Assembly (NCBI GenBank): GCA_963738575.1
Contig: CAVTWY010000003.1
Span: 62,001-126,000 of the forward strand
Reading direction: 5' to 3'
DNA length: 64,000 nucleotides
Source of the DNA: CAVTWY01 sp963738575
GTDB taxonomy: Bacteria; Pseudomonadota; Gammaproteobacteria; Burkholderiales; Burkholderiaceae_C
The translations under genes were made by a program, and so were the position numbers. Under the pieces are notes generated by a model that was not told the DNA's origin, made no database searches, and saw only the letters and a list, made by a program, of their open reading frames with translations. Numbering within the stretch: position 1 is the stretch's first letter; the number at the start of each line of letters is the position of its first letter. This document shows positions 24,443 through 32,668 of this stretch, in pieces.

Positions 24443-26674
24443 CTATTTGCTGTCCTCCAGTGCCATGGCCACGGCTTGTGCCATCGTCATGGCGGCGCCC
24501 TCGGCCATCAGGGTGGCGAAGGGGGCAGCGCCCAGCCGGTGGCGGAGCAAGCGGCGTGTGCGCCGGAGTTCGCGCGCTTCGATGTGGTTGGGGGTGCCGT
24601 AGCGACGTTGGTGTTGGGTGGTTCCAAAGCCATGCAGGCGGGCTGCGGTGGCGGGGTCGCTGCCCATCACCAGTGCATTGGGTAGGTGCATCATCGCGCG
24701 CACCAAGTGGCGCCACATTTGAAGGTCCCAACTGACACGAATGCTGTGGCGAAATGGCGCGGCTGCGTCATGCCAGCGCCGAGCCATCACATAGACGCGC
24801 CCCAGCTGCTGGGTCGCGTGGGCGTAAGAGGACTGTGTGTCTGCTGTATTCAGTTGAGCCTCACACGCCATGCCATTTTCGATGGCTTCGTCAAAGCGAC
24901 CTAGAAAGGCGGCTGTGGCTGCGCAGTCGATCAACGCATTCGCTGCTGCAAACTTGTCCCCCAAGCCAATGAGCAGCGCGTGGCGCTCGATCACCAATTG
25001 GTCGGCCAACTGGTACTGCCGGTACACGTCATTCAGGATGATGGCACGAATGTTGAGCGCCAGGTCGAGTGCGCGGATGTCACCTGAGCGCCGCGCCAAA
25101 ACCAAGGCCTCAGAAAGCACGGATTCGAAGTCGCTGTCAAAACGGCCAAGACCGTAGCGCACGTAGCACCATCGCGACAGTGCTTGGCTGCGCACCCCGT
25201 CGTCGTCGCAAGCCAGGGCTATGGAAGCGTCAGAGTGCGCCACAGCCTCGTCAGTCCGCCCCACGACCATAAAAACCGCGCTCAACATGCTGCGCGCCAG
25301 CACGACCTTGGTCGGCTCGAGGGCCGCCGGGAGTGAGCGGTCCATCGCGGCCAGCACCGCAGCGGTGGGTGCCGCAGAATACCAGTAGCGTCGCAAAGAA
25401 AGTGCAAGGTCCAACGCCTCGCTGGGCTCGCCGTCATCGGGGCCCGTGGCGATGGCCAAATTCACCAAGTTGAGATCGGGCGCGATGGCCGTTGGACCCT
25501 TGGCAGTTATCTCGGGCACGAACCCAATCAGCCACCTGCGCAGCCGGTGGCGCGCGGCCAGGGCTTCGCTATCTGCCAAGAACTCGGCCGCAAATTCGCG
25601 CACCGGCTGTAGCATCGCATAGCGCACGCACCCATCAGGGCCCTCGGCAACTTGCACCAAAGACGCTGCCACCAAATCGTCCAAGTGATGCTGAGTGCTT
25701 GGCACGCTGGCATCGGCCAAAGCTGCCACGGCTTCCAGCCTTGCGCCCGTTGGGGTGAGCGAAAGCCCCCGCAATAGCCGCACCTGGGGCTCTTGCAATT
25801 GCTGCCAGCTCCAGGCGATGGTGTGCCGCATCGAGCCGTGGCGCGCCTCGGGCGAGCCGCCTTGCGCGCCTCGGGCCAAAAGCTCAAGCATGGGCGAGCC
25901 GCCATCTTGGCTCAGACGCCGCAGCAACTCGGTGGCAGACATGCTGCGAATGCGCGACGCTGCCAACTCGATGGCCAGGGGCATGCCGCCCAGCAGCCGA
26001 ACCAACGCGATGGCGGCTTGGGCGTTGGGTGCCGTGCCCAGATGAAAGTCGAGCCGTGCGGCGCGGGCGCGGGCCAAAAACAGCGCCAGCGCGGGGTTGT
26101 CGGCGGCGGACGTTGCGCTTGCATCGGTAGGCGGAATAGGCAAGCCGTGTTGGACGAACGCGGATTCACCCGCGACATCAAGTATCTGGCGCGACGTGAC
26201 CAAGACATGCAGCAAGGGCACTGCCAAAAGCAATTGGGCGATGGCGTCGCCCAATTGATCGGCAACAAGCTGCTCGGCGTTGTCCAGCACCAGCAAGGTG
26301 CGGCTGTTCTCGAGCAGGGTTGCCAGTTTGCTGTGCGCGTCACCAGAGCCCTCGGCCCGCATGGCATGGCACAAGGCCTCCATCGCCTGCGCTGTGCTGA
26401 CACAGGCCAGCAGGGACACAAACTCCACGCGGTCGAATCGGGTTGGCATGTCACTTCGAATGCGCCTCGCGACTTCGACAGCCAGGCGTGTTTTGCCACT
26501 GCCTCCGGGGCCATGCACCGTGACCAAGCGCTCGGCAAGCAATTGGGCTTGAAGCCGTTCCAGCGAGGGCTGGAGGCCAAAGGCCCGCGTCCAGTAACTG
26601 GGAAGCCGAAGGTTGCTGTGCAGTGGAAGCGCTGACGGCGAGGGCGGGGTCACAGGTTGAATGGATGAAGGCAC
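24443..26674 (-). CDS. NB-ARC/AAA-type signal-transduction ATPase with helical repeats (C-terminal part of a split regulator)
   Basis: A 743-residue product from GTG 26674. It carries a P-loop GPGGSGKTRLAVE at 55-67, Walker B LLVLDNAEQL near 130, sensor-like LHVLVTSRQIL, and GGMPLAIELAASRI; a long helical, TPR-like region follows to the C-terminus. This is the regulatory core of AfsR/SARP-type transcription factors. The DNA-binding half is encoded just upstream on the same strand in another frame, with about 220 bases of overlap. The GTG has no ribosome site, and the frame stays open up to a TAA near 26716. A single frameshift separating one ancestral protein is more likely than two genes. 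Confidence 0.75.
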   Translation of the reverse strand: MPSSIQPVTPPSPSALPLHSNLRLPSYWTRAFGLQPSLERLQAQLLAERLVTVHGPGGSGKTRLAVEVARRIRSDMPTRFDRVEFVSLLACVSTAQAMEALCHAMRAEGSGDAHSKLATLLENSRTLLVLDNAEQLVADQLGDAIAQLLLAVPLLHVLVTSRQILDVAGESAFVQHGLPIPPTDASATSAADNPALALFLARARAARLDFHLGTAPNAQAAIALVRLLGGMPLAIELAASRIRSMSATELLRRLSQDGGSPMLELLARGAQGGSPEARHGSMRHTIAWSWQQLQEPQVRLLRGLSLTPTGARLEAVAALADASVPSTQHHLDDLVAASLVQVAEGPDGCVRYAMLQPVREFAAEFLADSEALAARHRLRRWLIGFVPEITAKGPTAIAPDLNLVNLAIATGPDDGEPSEALDLALSLRRYWYSAAPTAAVLAAMDRSLPAALEPTKVVLARSMLSAVFMVVGRTDEAVAHSDASIALACDDDGVRSQALSRWCYVRYGLGRFDSDFESVLSEALVLARRSGDIRALDLALNIRAIILNDVYRQYQLADQLVIERHALLIGLGDKFAAANALIDCAATAAFLGRFDEAIENGMACEAQLNTADTQSSYAHATQQLGRVYVMARRWHDAAAPFRHSIRVSWDLQMWRHLVRAMMHLPNALVMGSDPATAARLHGFGTTQHQRRYGTPNHIEARELRRTRRLLRHRLGAAPFATLMAEGAAMTMAQAVAMALEDSK

Positions 26675-27272
26675 AAGGCCGTTCGCGACGGCGCGCCTCG
26701 GAGTCGTGATCGGCAGTTACCCTGGGATCAGCTTGGTCGGTTGAGCCGTGGGCAACTTGGCGCTGCATTCGCTCAGCCAAGGTGGCCAGGCGTTGCCGCT
26801 CCTCCAGCACCCATTCATCATAAAAGCCAGGAAGCAGATCACCGCTGTAATGGCCCAGCGCCTCGTTAGCAACTCCGTGGGCCACAGCGCTTTCAAACGC
26901 CGTCGCGTCGCACCACACCGCATGGGGCACGAGCCGAAGTGTGCGATTGTCGGCCACCACCACTGGGGCGCAACCCGGGGGTTCGAGCACGGCACGCAGC
27001 ATCGAGAGCGTCTGGCGCAGCCGACCGAGGCCTAGTGGCCTAGGCGCTTGCGGCCAAATCATGTCGCACAGCTCTTCGCGGGGGTGGCTTTGCCCTGGGG
27101 CCAGTGCCAAGCGGGCGAACAACAACATGGCAGCGCGGGTGCGCAGTCGGGTCAAGCGCTGGCTGCCATCGTCGAGCTCGAAGCTGCCAAGCAACCGCAG
27201 CCGCCAGGGGCCTGTTGGCAGTGGGGATGCAACACCTGTCGTGCGGGGTGAAGGCAGTGGATTCAGCATCAT
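26451..27272 (-). CDS. Winged-helix plus short BTAD domain (N-terminal part of a split SARP-like regulator)
   Basis: Coding identity is clear for about the first 190 residues. After two Met codons (ATGATG at 27272/27269) comes a Pro-rich lead, then WRLRLLGSFELDDGSQRL, the OmpR-like winged helix with RAAMLLFARLAL and EELCDMIWP, and a short BTAD domain with LGRLRQTLSMLRAVLEP to FYDEWVLEERQRLATLAE. Residues after about position 190 (downstream of about 26700) are simply the other frame of the ATPase gene and look non-coding. In related regulators this region runs straight into LPxYxTxFFG and the P-loop domain, so a one- or two-base indel near 26680-26715 probably broke the gene. It is divergent from an MBL-fold gene remnant at 27435. 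Confidence 0.7.
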   Translation of the reverse strand: MMLNPLPSPRTTGVASPLPTGPWRLRLLGSFELDDGSQRLTRLRTRAAMLLFARLALAPGQSHPREELCDMIWPQAPRPLGLGRLRQTLSMLRAVLEPPGCAPVVVADNRTLRLVPHAVWCDATAFESAVAHGVANEALGHYSGDLLPGFYDEWVLEERQRLATLAERMQRQVAHGSTDQADPRVTADHDSEARRRERPCAFIHSTCDPALAVSASTAQQPSASQLLDAGLWPPALAGTASSPIACRALGHGAWPRRQWQNTPGCRSREAHSK

Positions 27273-27434
27273 GCAAGTTGATTTTGCCCCACGCGGCCCA
27301 ATCGGTTCGTGGGCACGTGCGCGGCGCTCCGCGAATCGGTGCCGACGCTGCGGAAGAAGGTGTGCAGCGGGGCGCGAGAACCGAGTGTCGCCGCCTTTGC
27401 CGTTCAAGCACTGAGGCTCTTGCAAGTACCCCCC

Positions 27435-27560
27435 ATGACCCTCGCTACTTTCGCCAGCCAAGCCGTGCTCGAAGTAAAAGCGGTACTTTCGTGCAACTGT
27501 CCCAGGACGCTCGGGTCTACACCACCAAGGGCGACCCCAAAAACGGCATCATCGTTTCCA
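27435..27560 (+). pseudogene. 5' remnant of an MBL-fold hydrolase gene (decayed copy of the gene at 32669)
   Basis: The sequence from ATG 27435 can be aligned base by base with the start of the intact gene at 32669. The upstream CCCCCC-ATGACC context is shared, then TTTCGCCAGCCAAGCC / TTTGCCAGCCAAGCC, then GCAACTGTC, then CTACACCRCC-GAGGGCGACCCC-type blocks and GGCATCATC. One missing base near 27486 shifts the frame: the first part reads MTLATFASQAVLE, and after the gap another frame reads VQLSQDARVYTTKGDPKNGI. Similarity fades after about 27560. No catalytic region is left, so it cannot be functional. Confidence 0.75.
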
Positions 27561-27603
27561 TGAATTCTTCATCGCACCACTGACGAGGTGTTCAATTTAC
27601 CCG

Positions 27604-29368
27604 TTAGCGGCTGTTCCCGTACTGCAGATCGATCTGGAAGATCGCTGTGGTGCCACTGACCTCGTTGTTGACAACCAGCATCGGATTGCCGTTGGGAGAA
27701 TCGTGCGCATCGATGAGACTCAGGCCCTCGGGCCCGCGATCGCCCGAGACACCGTCGCGGGTGTTGACGTAGGTTACGAAGCGTGGATTGAAAGGGTTGC
27801 TGACGTCGTAGACCATCACGCCGCCCACGCGCTCCAACCCGATGAACGCATACTGGCGCAGGCCGATCCGACCCACCAAGACCCCTTCGGGCTCGGGGCC
27901 CTTGTTCGGACTGCGGGCATCGATGGTGTTGTTGTCGTTGCTGGCATTGAAGAGCACATTGGGCAGTGACTGCGTGCGCTGCTCGAGTGCGTCGCCCGAG
28001 TCGAACACGCGCTTCATGTCGCCAGTCCAGATCGAGAACGAACGGGCACCAAAGCTGTACAGCTCGGTGCACTGCCCCGCCGCGTTCTTGCCGGTGAACC
28101 CACCGCCAAGCGGCGAATTCGTCACGCGCAGTCGGCCCAGGTTTGAGTCCAAACCAAGCGTCGATGACGCAGCGCCGAAAACCGACGCATCAAAACCCTT
28201 GTCGCAGTGGGCGCGCACGCGCACCTCTTCGTTGAACCCGGGCCAATCGGCGCGCGCATCACCTTCATTGGCGGTGATGAGAAAAGTGAAACCAAGGACG
28301 CGGTAGCTCGCGATGGCGTCTGGCATGTACAAGCCGCGCACCGGCTGCGGCGCGATGTTGACCTTGGGTGTGCCGCTGTTGGTGTTGGCGCCACCATCCT
28401 CATCGCTGACGTCCAAGCCCGCCCCGGGCAAGCTGTGATCCTTCCACCCCAGTGCGCGCACCGCCGTCACGCGTGCTTGATGAATATCGACCAAGGCCAC
28501 CGCGTTGTTCTCCTGCAGGGTCACCCATGCCGTTCGGCCGTCGGCACTGATCGTGATGTACTCTGGTTCGAAGTCTTGGGCCGCGTTGGCGCCCGGCCCA
28601 AAAATTCGAACACCCTTGGCACGCAAGGCATCCTCCTGACCGATGAATGCCTTGAAGTCTGCGGTCCGCACCACCGACTTGCCGCCACGTTGCACCTCGA
28701 TCACGCTGACTGAACCTTCGGGATCCACCGAGTCAGCCAAGCCGTAGCTGTTGGGCTCGCCTTCGTTGGCGACCAGCAAAAAGCGACCATTGGGCGTGAA
28801 CGTCAGCATGTCTGGAAGTGCGCCAACGGTTAGGGTATCCAAGCGCTCAAGTGTTTGGGCATCGAGCAGGACTACCGTTCCAGGGTCGGTCTTCTTTGTC
28901 GCCTGAATCGCGAGCGCCGCCACCCCATGGCTGACGGCCACGCTGTTGGCGCCAGAGCCTAGGTCGGCGACAGAGAGTGATCTGACCAACACGGGCGCGG
29001 CGGGGTCGACCAAGAGATAAAACATCCACCGTGGCGTTGGCACCGTTGACCACGAAAAGGCGTTTCGACTTTGGGTCGTAGGCCGAGACTTCAGCCGCAC
29101 CGACAGCACCGCCTGAGTAGCCACCAATCCGGGTAAGCGTCATGGCCGGTGGCGAGAAGTTCAACTTTTCAGTGGAGGTGCCAGGGGCGACGTCCGCGCT
29201 TAGGATTTCCTCATCGGTCTTGTCGGCAAGTGCTGAAAGTGCGTCCTCAGAGTTTCCGTCTCCGCCGCCGCACGCGGTGACCAGCGCCATGAACGATGCT
29301 GCGACGATGGCGCCGCGGCTGATGGTGCTTAGAGAAGCGCGAATTCGGCGTGGCTGATGCAGTTTCAT
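27604..29368 (-). pseudogene. Lipoprotein with choice-of-anchor I / esterase-like beta-propeller domain, single frameshift
   Basis: ATG 29368 begins a lipoprotein: basic N-terminus, ISRGAIVAASFMALVTACGGG with the lipobox Cys. The frame continues to VNGANATVDVLSL, then goes out of phase near 29018-29024 (plus-strand GGTCGACCAAG). The second frame takes over with VDPAAPVLVRSLSVADLG and runs to the stop at 27604. Removing one base would give a continuous protein of about 587 residues. The propeller part has repeats such as GALPDMLTFTPNGRFLLVANEGEP, PEYITISADGRTAWVTLQEN and GPEPEGVLVG, typical of choice-of-anchor I proteins found with phosphatases. A Pho-box-like repeat lies upstream. Frameshift could be mutation or sequencing error. 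Confidence 0.75.
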
Positions 29369-29935
29369 GAGTGAGTGATCTCGTCTTAGTTTGCAGATTT
29401 GAGGATGTTGGGGACAATTCGTGACAGCTTCGTGACGGCCCATGTCACTGGGCCGGGGCGTGGGAGGATGTTGGCCATGGGAGGGCGCACGCCATCGAAA
29501 TGCGCAGTGGGCCGAGGTTCGGCGGCACTGCGTGCGTCAGCCAAGTGGTTTCACGCGCAGTACGTCGGGTTTGACGCTCATGAACGTTGACATGGGTCAT
29601 GCCTGCTGATTTGACCGCCGACCTGGCGCCAAGTTGGCTGCCGCATCAACCCTACCTGCCTGCAAATTGAACTGAATCCGGATGACGTCGCCCCTCTGCG
29701 TCAAGCACCGCCGTAGAAGCTGTCAGCCGCCAGCGCCAGCGTCCCACTGGCCAGAAAAGACGCCAGCGTCTGGCCTGTGACGCCAACGCCAAGTACTCGT
29801 TGGAAAGCATTCACTCACACTGACTGCAGGCGAGCGTGTTGCGTTGCTGTGCATGGTTGGCAGCGGTGAATCGACGCGGTTGCGTCATGCCACGTAGAGA
29901 TTCTTTGAATCAATCGGCGCTTAGACTGAGCCCCA
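29369..29935. other. 567-base region without a recognisable gene
   Basis: Nothing here reads as a gene on either strand; short open frames have no ribosome site and unconvincing composition. The region contains the Pho-box-like repeat next to the lipoprotein gene (29421-29438), a 14-base palindrome AGACGCCAGCGTCT at 29758-29771 nested in a larger GGCCAGA/TCTGGCC repeat, and the promoter region of the broken LysR gene. It may hold eroded coding sequence from the neighbouring rearrangements. Confidence 0.5.
29421..29438 (-). promoter_or_regulatory. Pho-box-like direct repeat, CCGTCAC-GAAG-CTGTCAC
   Basis: On the minus strand two 7-base repeats, CCGTCAC and CTGTCAC, are separated by 4 bases. 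This is the period and nearly the sequence of the PhoB box (two CTGTCAT/C repeats spaced by 4). It lies 53-70 bases upstream of the start codon of the choice-of-anchor I lipoprotein and points toward it. PhoB control under phosphate limitation is inferred. Confidence 0.6.
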
Positions 29936-30238
29936 ATGGACCGCTTTCTCGCCATCGATGCCTTTGTCCGCGTTGCCGACACGCGGAGCTTTGCGCAGGC
30001 CGCGCGCAGATGCGCTGCTCTCGATCGGTCGTTACAACGCGAATTCAGCAGCTTGAAGCGTTTGTCGGCGCACCGCTGTTCCATCGCAACACGCGAAGTG
30101 TTCGGTTGACCGAGCTGGGCCACACGTTTTTTGCGCGATTGTGTTGATCTGGTGGGTCGCACCAACGACGTCGTTGATCAAGTGCGTGAGGTCACTACGT
30201 CGCCAGTGGGTCGGTTGCGCATCAATGCACTGCCGGGG
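29936..30238 (+). pseudogene. LysR-family regulator, N-terminal fragment with two frameshifts
   Basis: ATG 29936 opens with MDRFLAIDAFVRVADTRSFAQAARR, a textbook LysR start split here over about 25 codons. The frame then shifts near 29998-30012: the next block, SVVTTRIQQLEAFVGAPLF and HRNTRSVRLTELGHTFF, is in another frame. It shifts again near 30135, after which DCVDLVGRTNDVVDQVREV and GRLRINALPGL follow in the third. The similarity stops at about 30238, after some 100 residues, where the sequence joins the start of a different gene on the opposite strand. The effector domain is missing, so this is a dead fragment. Confidence 0.8.
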
Positions 30239-30266
30239 CTAGTGCTTTGCCTTGCATGCGGTTCAT
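30222..30266 (-). pseudogene. Truncated 5' end of a TetR-controlled gene (only start codon region left)
   Basis: On the minus strand AAAGGA lies 7 bases before ATG 30266, and the frame reads MNRMQGKA before leaving into the LysR fragment and stopping. Upstream is an operator-like sequence (AACGAATGGTCAA, 30284-30296) matching 11 of 13 bases of the site in front of the TetR gene. Together these look like the promoter and first codons of the target gene of the TetR regulator, cut off by recombination. M-N-R-x-x-G-K starts are common in short-chain dehydrogenases, but the fragment is too short to name. Confidence 0.45.
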
Positions 30267-30283
30267 GATGAAATCCTTTATGG

Positions 30284-30296
30284 AACGAATGGTCAA
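30284..30296. promoter_or_regulatory. Second TetR operator-like sequence
   Basis: AACGAATGGTCAA at 30284-30296 matches 11 of 13 bases of ACCGAACGGTCAA upstream of the TetR gene at 30934-30946. It stands in front of the truncated downstream gene start. The shared motif supports one regulator acting at both sites. Confidence 0.45.
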
Positions 30297-30322
30297 AAAA
30301 AGGGAGTTCAGCACGGTTGGAA

Positions 30323-30910
30323 CTAGCGTGGGTGCAGCGCCTCCAGTCCCAATTGCACAACGGACTTGAGTTGTCTTTTGTGACCGACGGCGCGTGCACT
30401 GACGCGCAGGCCGCCAACCAGCGTCATCAGGCTGTCGGCCAGGACGATTGCGGCCATGTCTCCGCGCACGGACCCATCGGCTTGACCCCGCTCGACGGCA
30501 ACCAGCAGCAGCCGACGCGTGGCGGCCCAGGTTTGGGTGAGCTTGTCGTTGATGGCCTGTACCTCCAACCCTTCCAACAAACCCGCCGACACGATGCAGT
30601 TGTTGACCGCCGGGTCAGGGATTAGGCAAGCGCCCAAGAGTTGAGAAAAAAACGCTTCGAGCGCCGCCCGCCCGTCGGGTGCCCGCCCCATGGCGGCGGC
30701 GGCCGCTTGCGCCAAATGGCTGGCGGCATGGTCAACGGCTTGCAGATAAAGCGATTCTTTGTCGCCAAAAGCGTTGTACAGGCTTTGTTTGCCAAGCCCT
30801 GTTGCCTGGGTGAGGTTGGCCAGTGACGTGCCGTGGAAGCCATGCAACGTGAAGGCTGCAGCTGCACGCGACAAAACGGCATCGGCGTCGAAATCGCGTG
30901 GGCGTGGCAT
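30323..30910 (-). CDS. TetR/AcrR-family transcriptional regulator
   Basis: A 195-residue TetR repressor. The N-terminal HTH is clear: RAAAAFTLHGFHGTSLANLT and GLGKQSLYNAFGDKESLYLQ at about residues 15-58. The C-terminal ligand domain (about 75-195) includes the NNCIVSAGLLEG segment typical of the AcrR-like group that controls oxidoreductase genes. A candidate operator with ACCG/CGGT arms lies 24 bases upstream of the start. The gene it normally controls appears to be the truncated one directly downstream, so the regulator may now have no local target. Confidence 0.9.
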   Translation of the reverse strand: MPRPRDFDADAVLSRAAAAFTLHGFHGTSLANLTQATGLGKQSLYNAFGDKESLYLQAVDHAASHLAQAAAAAMGRAPDGRAALEAFFSQLLGACLIPDPAVNNCIVSAGLLEGLEVQAINDKLTQTWAATRRLLLVAVERGQADGSVRGDMAAIVLADSLMTLVGGLRVSARAVGHKRQLKSVVQLGLEALHPR

Positions 30911-30933
30911 GGGTGAAGCATAACGTGTTATTT

Positions 30934-30943
30934 ACCGAACGGT
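30934..30943. promoter_or_regulatory. TetR operator candidate, ACCG-AA-CGGT
   Basis: A dyad with 4-base perfect arms around AA lies 24 bases upstream of the TetR start codon and overlaps a plausible promoter. The same sequence family recurs at 30284-30296 in front of the truncated gene. Autoregulation is inferred. Confidence 0.5.
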
Positions 30944-31015
30944 CAAGAACGCAGACGGTTTTGATGTTTGACCCCAGCCGCATGATCAATATTCGCGCTT
31001 CCTTTGTTAAAAGAA

Positions 31016-31033
31016 GACTTATAAGACTTATAA
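31016..31033 (+). repeat. Tandem 9-base repeat GACTTATAA x2 upstream of the RES antitoxin gene
   Basis: Two exact copies of GACTTATAA run head to tail at 31016-31033, followed by the related CACTTGACA. They lie 28 bases before the antitoxin ATG and overlap AT-rich -10-like sequence. Direct repeats in this position are often antitoxin binding sites; that role is inferred. Confidence 0.5.
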
Positions 31034-31060
31034 CACTTGACAGGCATGAGGTGGTCGATC

Positions 31061-31945
31061 ATGATTGGCTTCACCGCTGGTTCCCCTGCGGCTGCCCTAT
31101 CGAGCGCCCTACCGATGACCAAACAAAGCCCTACTCAAACAGGCGCCGCCGATGCTGATTTGTCGGTGGGTAGCCTATCCATGCCCACCCGTCAAAACCT
31201 GCAGGCGGTGTTTGAGCACCGCGTGGGCGATGTCAGGCGTCGGCTTGGTTTGGCCCCCGAGCGGCTTTTGTCTGCACGCGCACCCGGTGTTCGCTACAAC
31301 CGCTCGATCGTGGAGGGCGATATTGACGAGATGGTCGCGAGTTTTGACGGTGAGCTCGACGCCGAACTTACCCGAGCAGGTGCCTCGCCCCGTTTGATCA
31401 AACTCGTGCGGGCGATGGTCGATGTGCGCGTTGAGGCCAACGCTGTGGTCATGCAATCGAGGTTCGGCGAATGGATTGGGCAGACCGAGGTGGCGCGGCA
31501 CTTGCGTGTGCAAGATGCGCAGGCTCCAACAGCGCCAGATGTGATCGAACTCTGGTCAGCTGCAGATCTCGCCCGGCACATGCATCTCAGCGAAGATGCC
31601 GTGCGCGCACGCGAAGCCAGGCGTGAACTCTTCGGGTATTTGCCAGGCGACCGCAAGCGTGGCCGGGTGTACCCATCTTTTCAGGTGTGGGAGACCATCA
31701 AAGGTGAGCCGCTTCACCAGATTCTCAAAGCGCTTGGCGATGAACCGGCTTCCTCCGATGCGACATTTTTTACCAGCGTCAACCGAGAGTTGGGAGGGCT
31801 CACGCCTATCGAGGCTCTTGTGGGTTCGCTTTCAGTCGAGCGCGCGTTTGAGGAAGACGTTACGTCGCTGTTGCTGGCCACATCCGAAGACCGCTTGCGT
31901 GCGGTCATTGAAGCAGCCGAAGCTTTTGTGGCCGCCGCGGCCTGA
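31061..31945 (+). CDS. RES-toxin partner antitoxin with MbcA/ParS-type toxin-binding domain (large form)
   Basis: A 294-residue protein. The C-terminal part carries LGGLTPIEALVGSLSVERAF, which matches the toxin-binding domain of Xre/MbcA/ParS antitoxins. Before it is LWSAADLARHMHLSEDAVRA and GRVYPSFQVW, the usual DNA-binding-like module preceding that domain. The first 140 residues (RQNLQAVFEHRVGDVRRRLG and an all-helical segment) are unusual and roughly double the normal antitoxin length. ATG 31061 has GAGGTGG 6 bases upstream, better than ATG 31115. The toxin gene follows after 9 bases. It should bind and neutralise the RES toxin and repress the operon. Confidence 0.75.
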   Translation: MIGFTAGSPAAALSSALPMTKQSPTQTGAADADLSVGSLSMPTRQNLQAVFEHRVGDVRRRLGLAPERLLSARAPGVRYNRSIVEGDIDEMVASFDGELDAELTRAGASPRLIKLVRAMVDVRVEANAVVMQSRFGEWIGQTEVARHLRVQDAQAPTAPDVIELWSAADLARHMHLSEDAVRAREARRELFGYLPGDRKRGRVYPSFQVWETIKGEPLHQILKALGDEPASSDATFFTSVNRELGGLTPIEALVGSLSVERAFEEDVTSLLLATSEDRLRAVIEAAEAFVAAAA

Positions 31946-31954
31946 TTGCCTTGC

Positions 31955-32578
31955 ATGGCGTTTCATGGCGTCGACCTGAACCTCGAACTGGTTGACCCCA
32001 ACACAGTTGACTTGGTGCGCCTCTACAAACCCAGCGTGCAGCGCGATGGCTATTGGGAGCCCCCGCCCGACAGGTACCGCAACTTCCGTGTCGACCCGCC
32101 TGTTGGTGAACAACACCGTTATGCAGTGCTGTACTTGGGAGACACGCTGCCGTTGGTGGCAACCGAGTGCCAAGTCCTTTTTGCTGAACCAAACGACCAT
32201 TGGGTTGCGCTGGAGTCAAAGGCCAAGCTCTACCACGTTGCGCGATACGCGATGGACAAGCCTGCCGTGTTCTTGCCGATTGATGGTGCCAACCGTCGCC
32301 ATCTGCTGCCGCCCGACCCTGCCTTGGCCTTTCGCGGTGGCTATGCGTTGCACCGATCCATGGCCTTGCAGGTTTTTGAACGCTACGGCGATGTGATTCA
32401 CGGTTTGAGCTGGGCGTCCTTTCATCGCAACCAACCGGGGCGAGCCTATGCGCTGTGGCACCACCAAAAAGCGCATGTGGGGCTGCGTTTGCTTTTGCCA
32501 ACGCCCCATGACTGTTTGCACGACACCCTAGTGTGGCAGCAGTTTTTGTCCAAATTCGGCGTAGAAGTACGCCCTTAG
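31955..32578 (+). CDS. RES-domain toxin (NAD-depleting type)
   Basis: A 207-residue protein with the RES-domain pattern. A conserved Arg appears in VRLYKPSV, LYLGDTLPLVATECQVL supplies the A-x-E motif, and GLSWASFHRNQPGRAYALW is the equivalent of the G-I-x-Y-x-S-x-R block near the C-terminus. RES toxins are ADP-ribosyltransferase-like enzymes that degrade NAD+ and halt growth. ATG 31955 follows the antitoxin stop by 9 bases; an upstream TTG is unlikely. The alignment to the RES signature is by eye and somewhat divergent, so the call is moderately sure. Operon order antitoxin-toxin supports it. Confidence 0.75.
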   Translation: MAFHGVDLNLELVDPNTVDLVRLYKPSVQRDGYWEPPPDRYRNFRVDPPVGEQHRYAVLYLGDTLPLVATECQVLFAEPNDHWVALESKAKLYHVARYAMDKPAVFLPIDGANRRHLLPPDPALAFRGGYALHRSMALQVFERYGDVIHGLSWASFHRNQPGRAYALWHHQKAHVGLRLLLPTPHDCLHDTLVWQQFLSKFGVEVRP

Positions 32579-32668
32579 CGTGACTGGGCGCCGTTGGGTG
32601 CGCAGCAGCTTGAACAAGTCGTGATGGCGCTTGCACCCACTGCATCACCAAAGCAAGCAACGCCCCCC

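Noticed and set aside
29758..29771. Palindrome AGACGCCAGCGTCT as operator or attachment site
   Set aside because: No neighbouring gene start, duplication or integrase supports a function; kept only as a note in the gene-free region.
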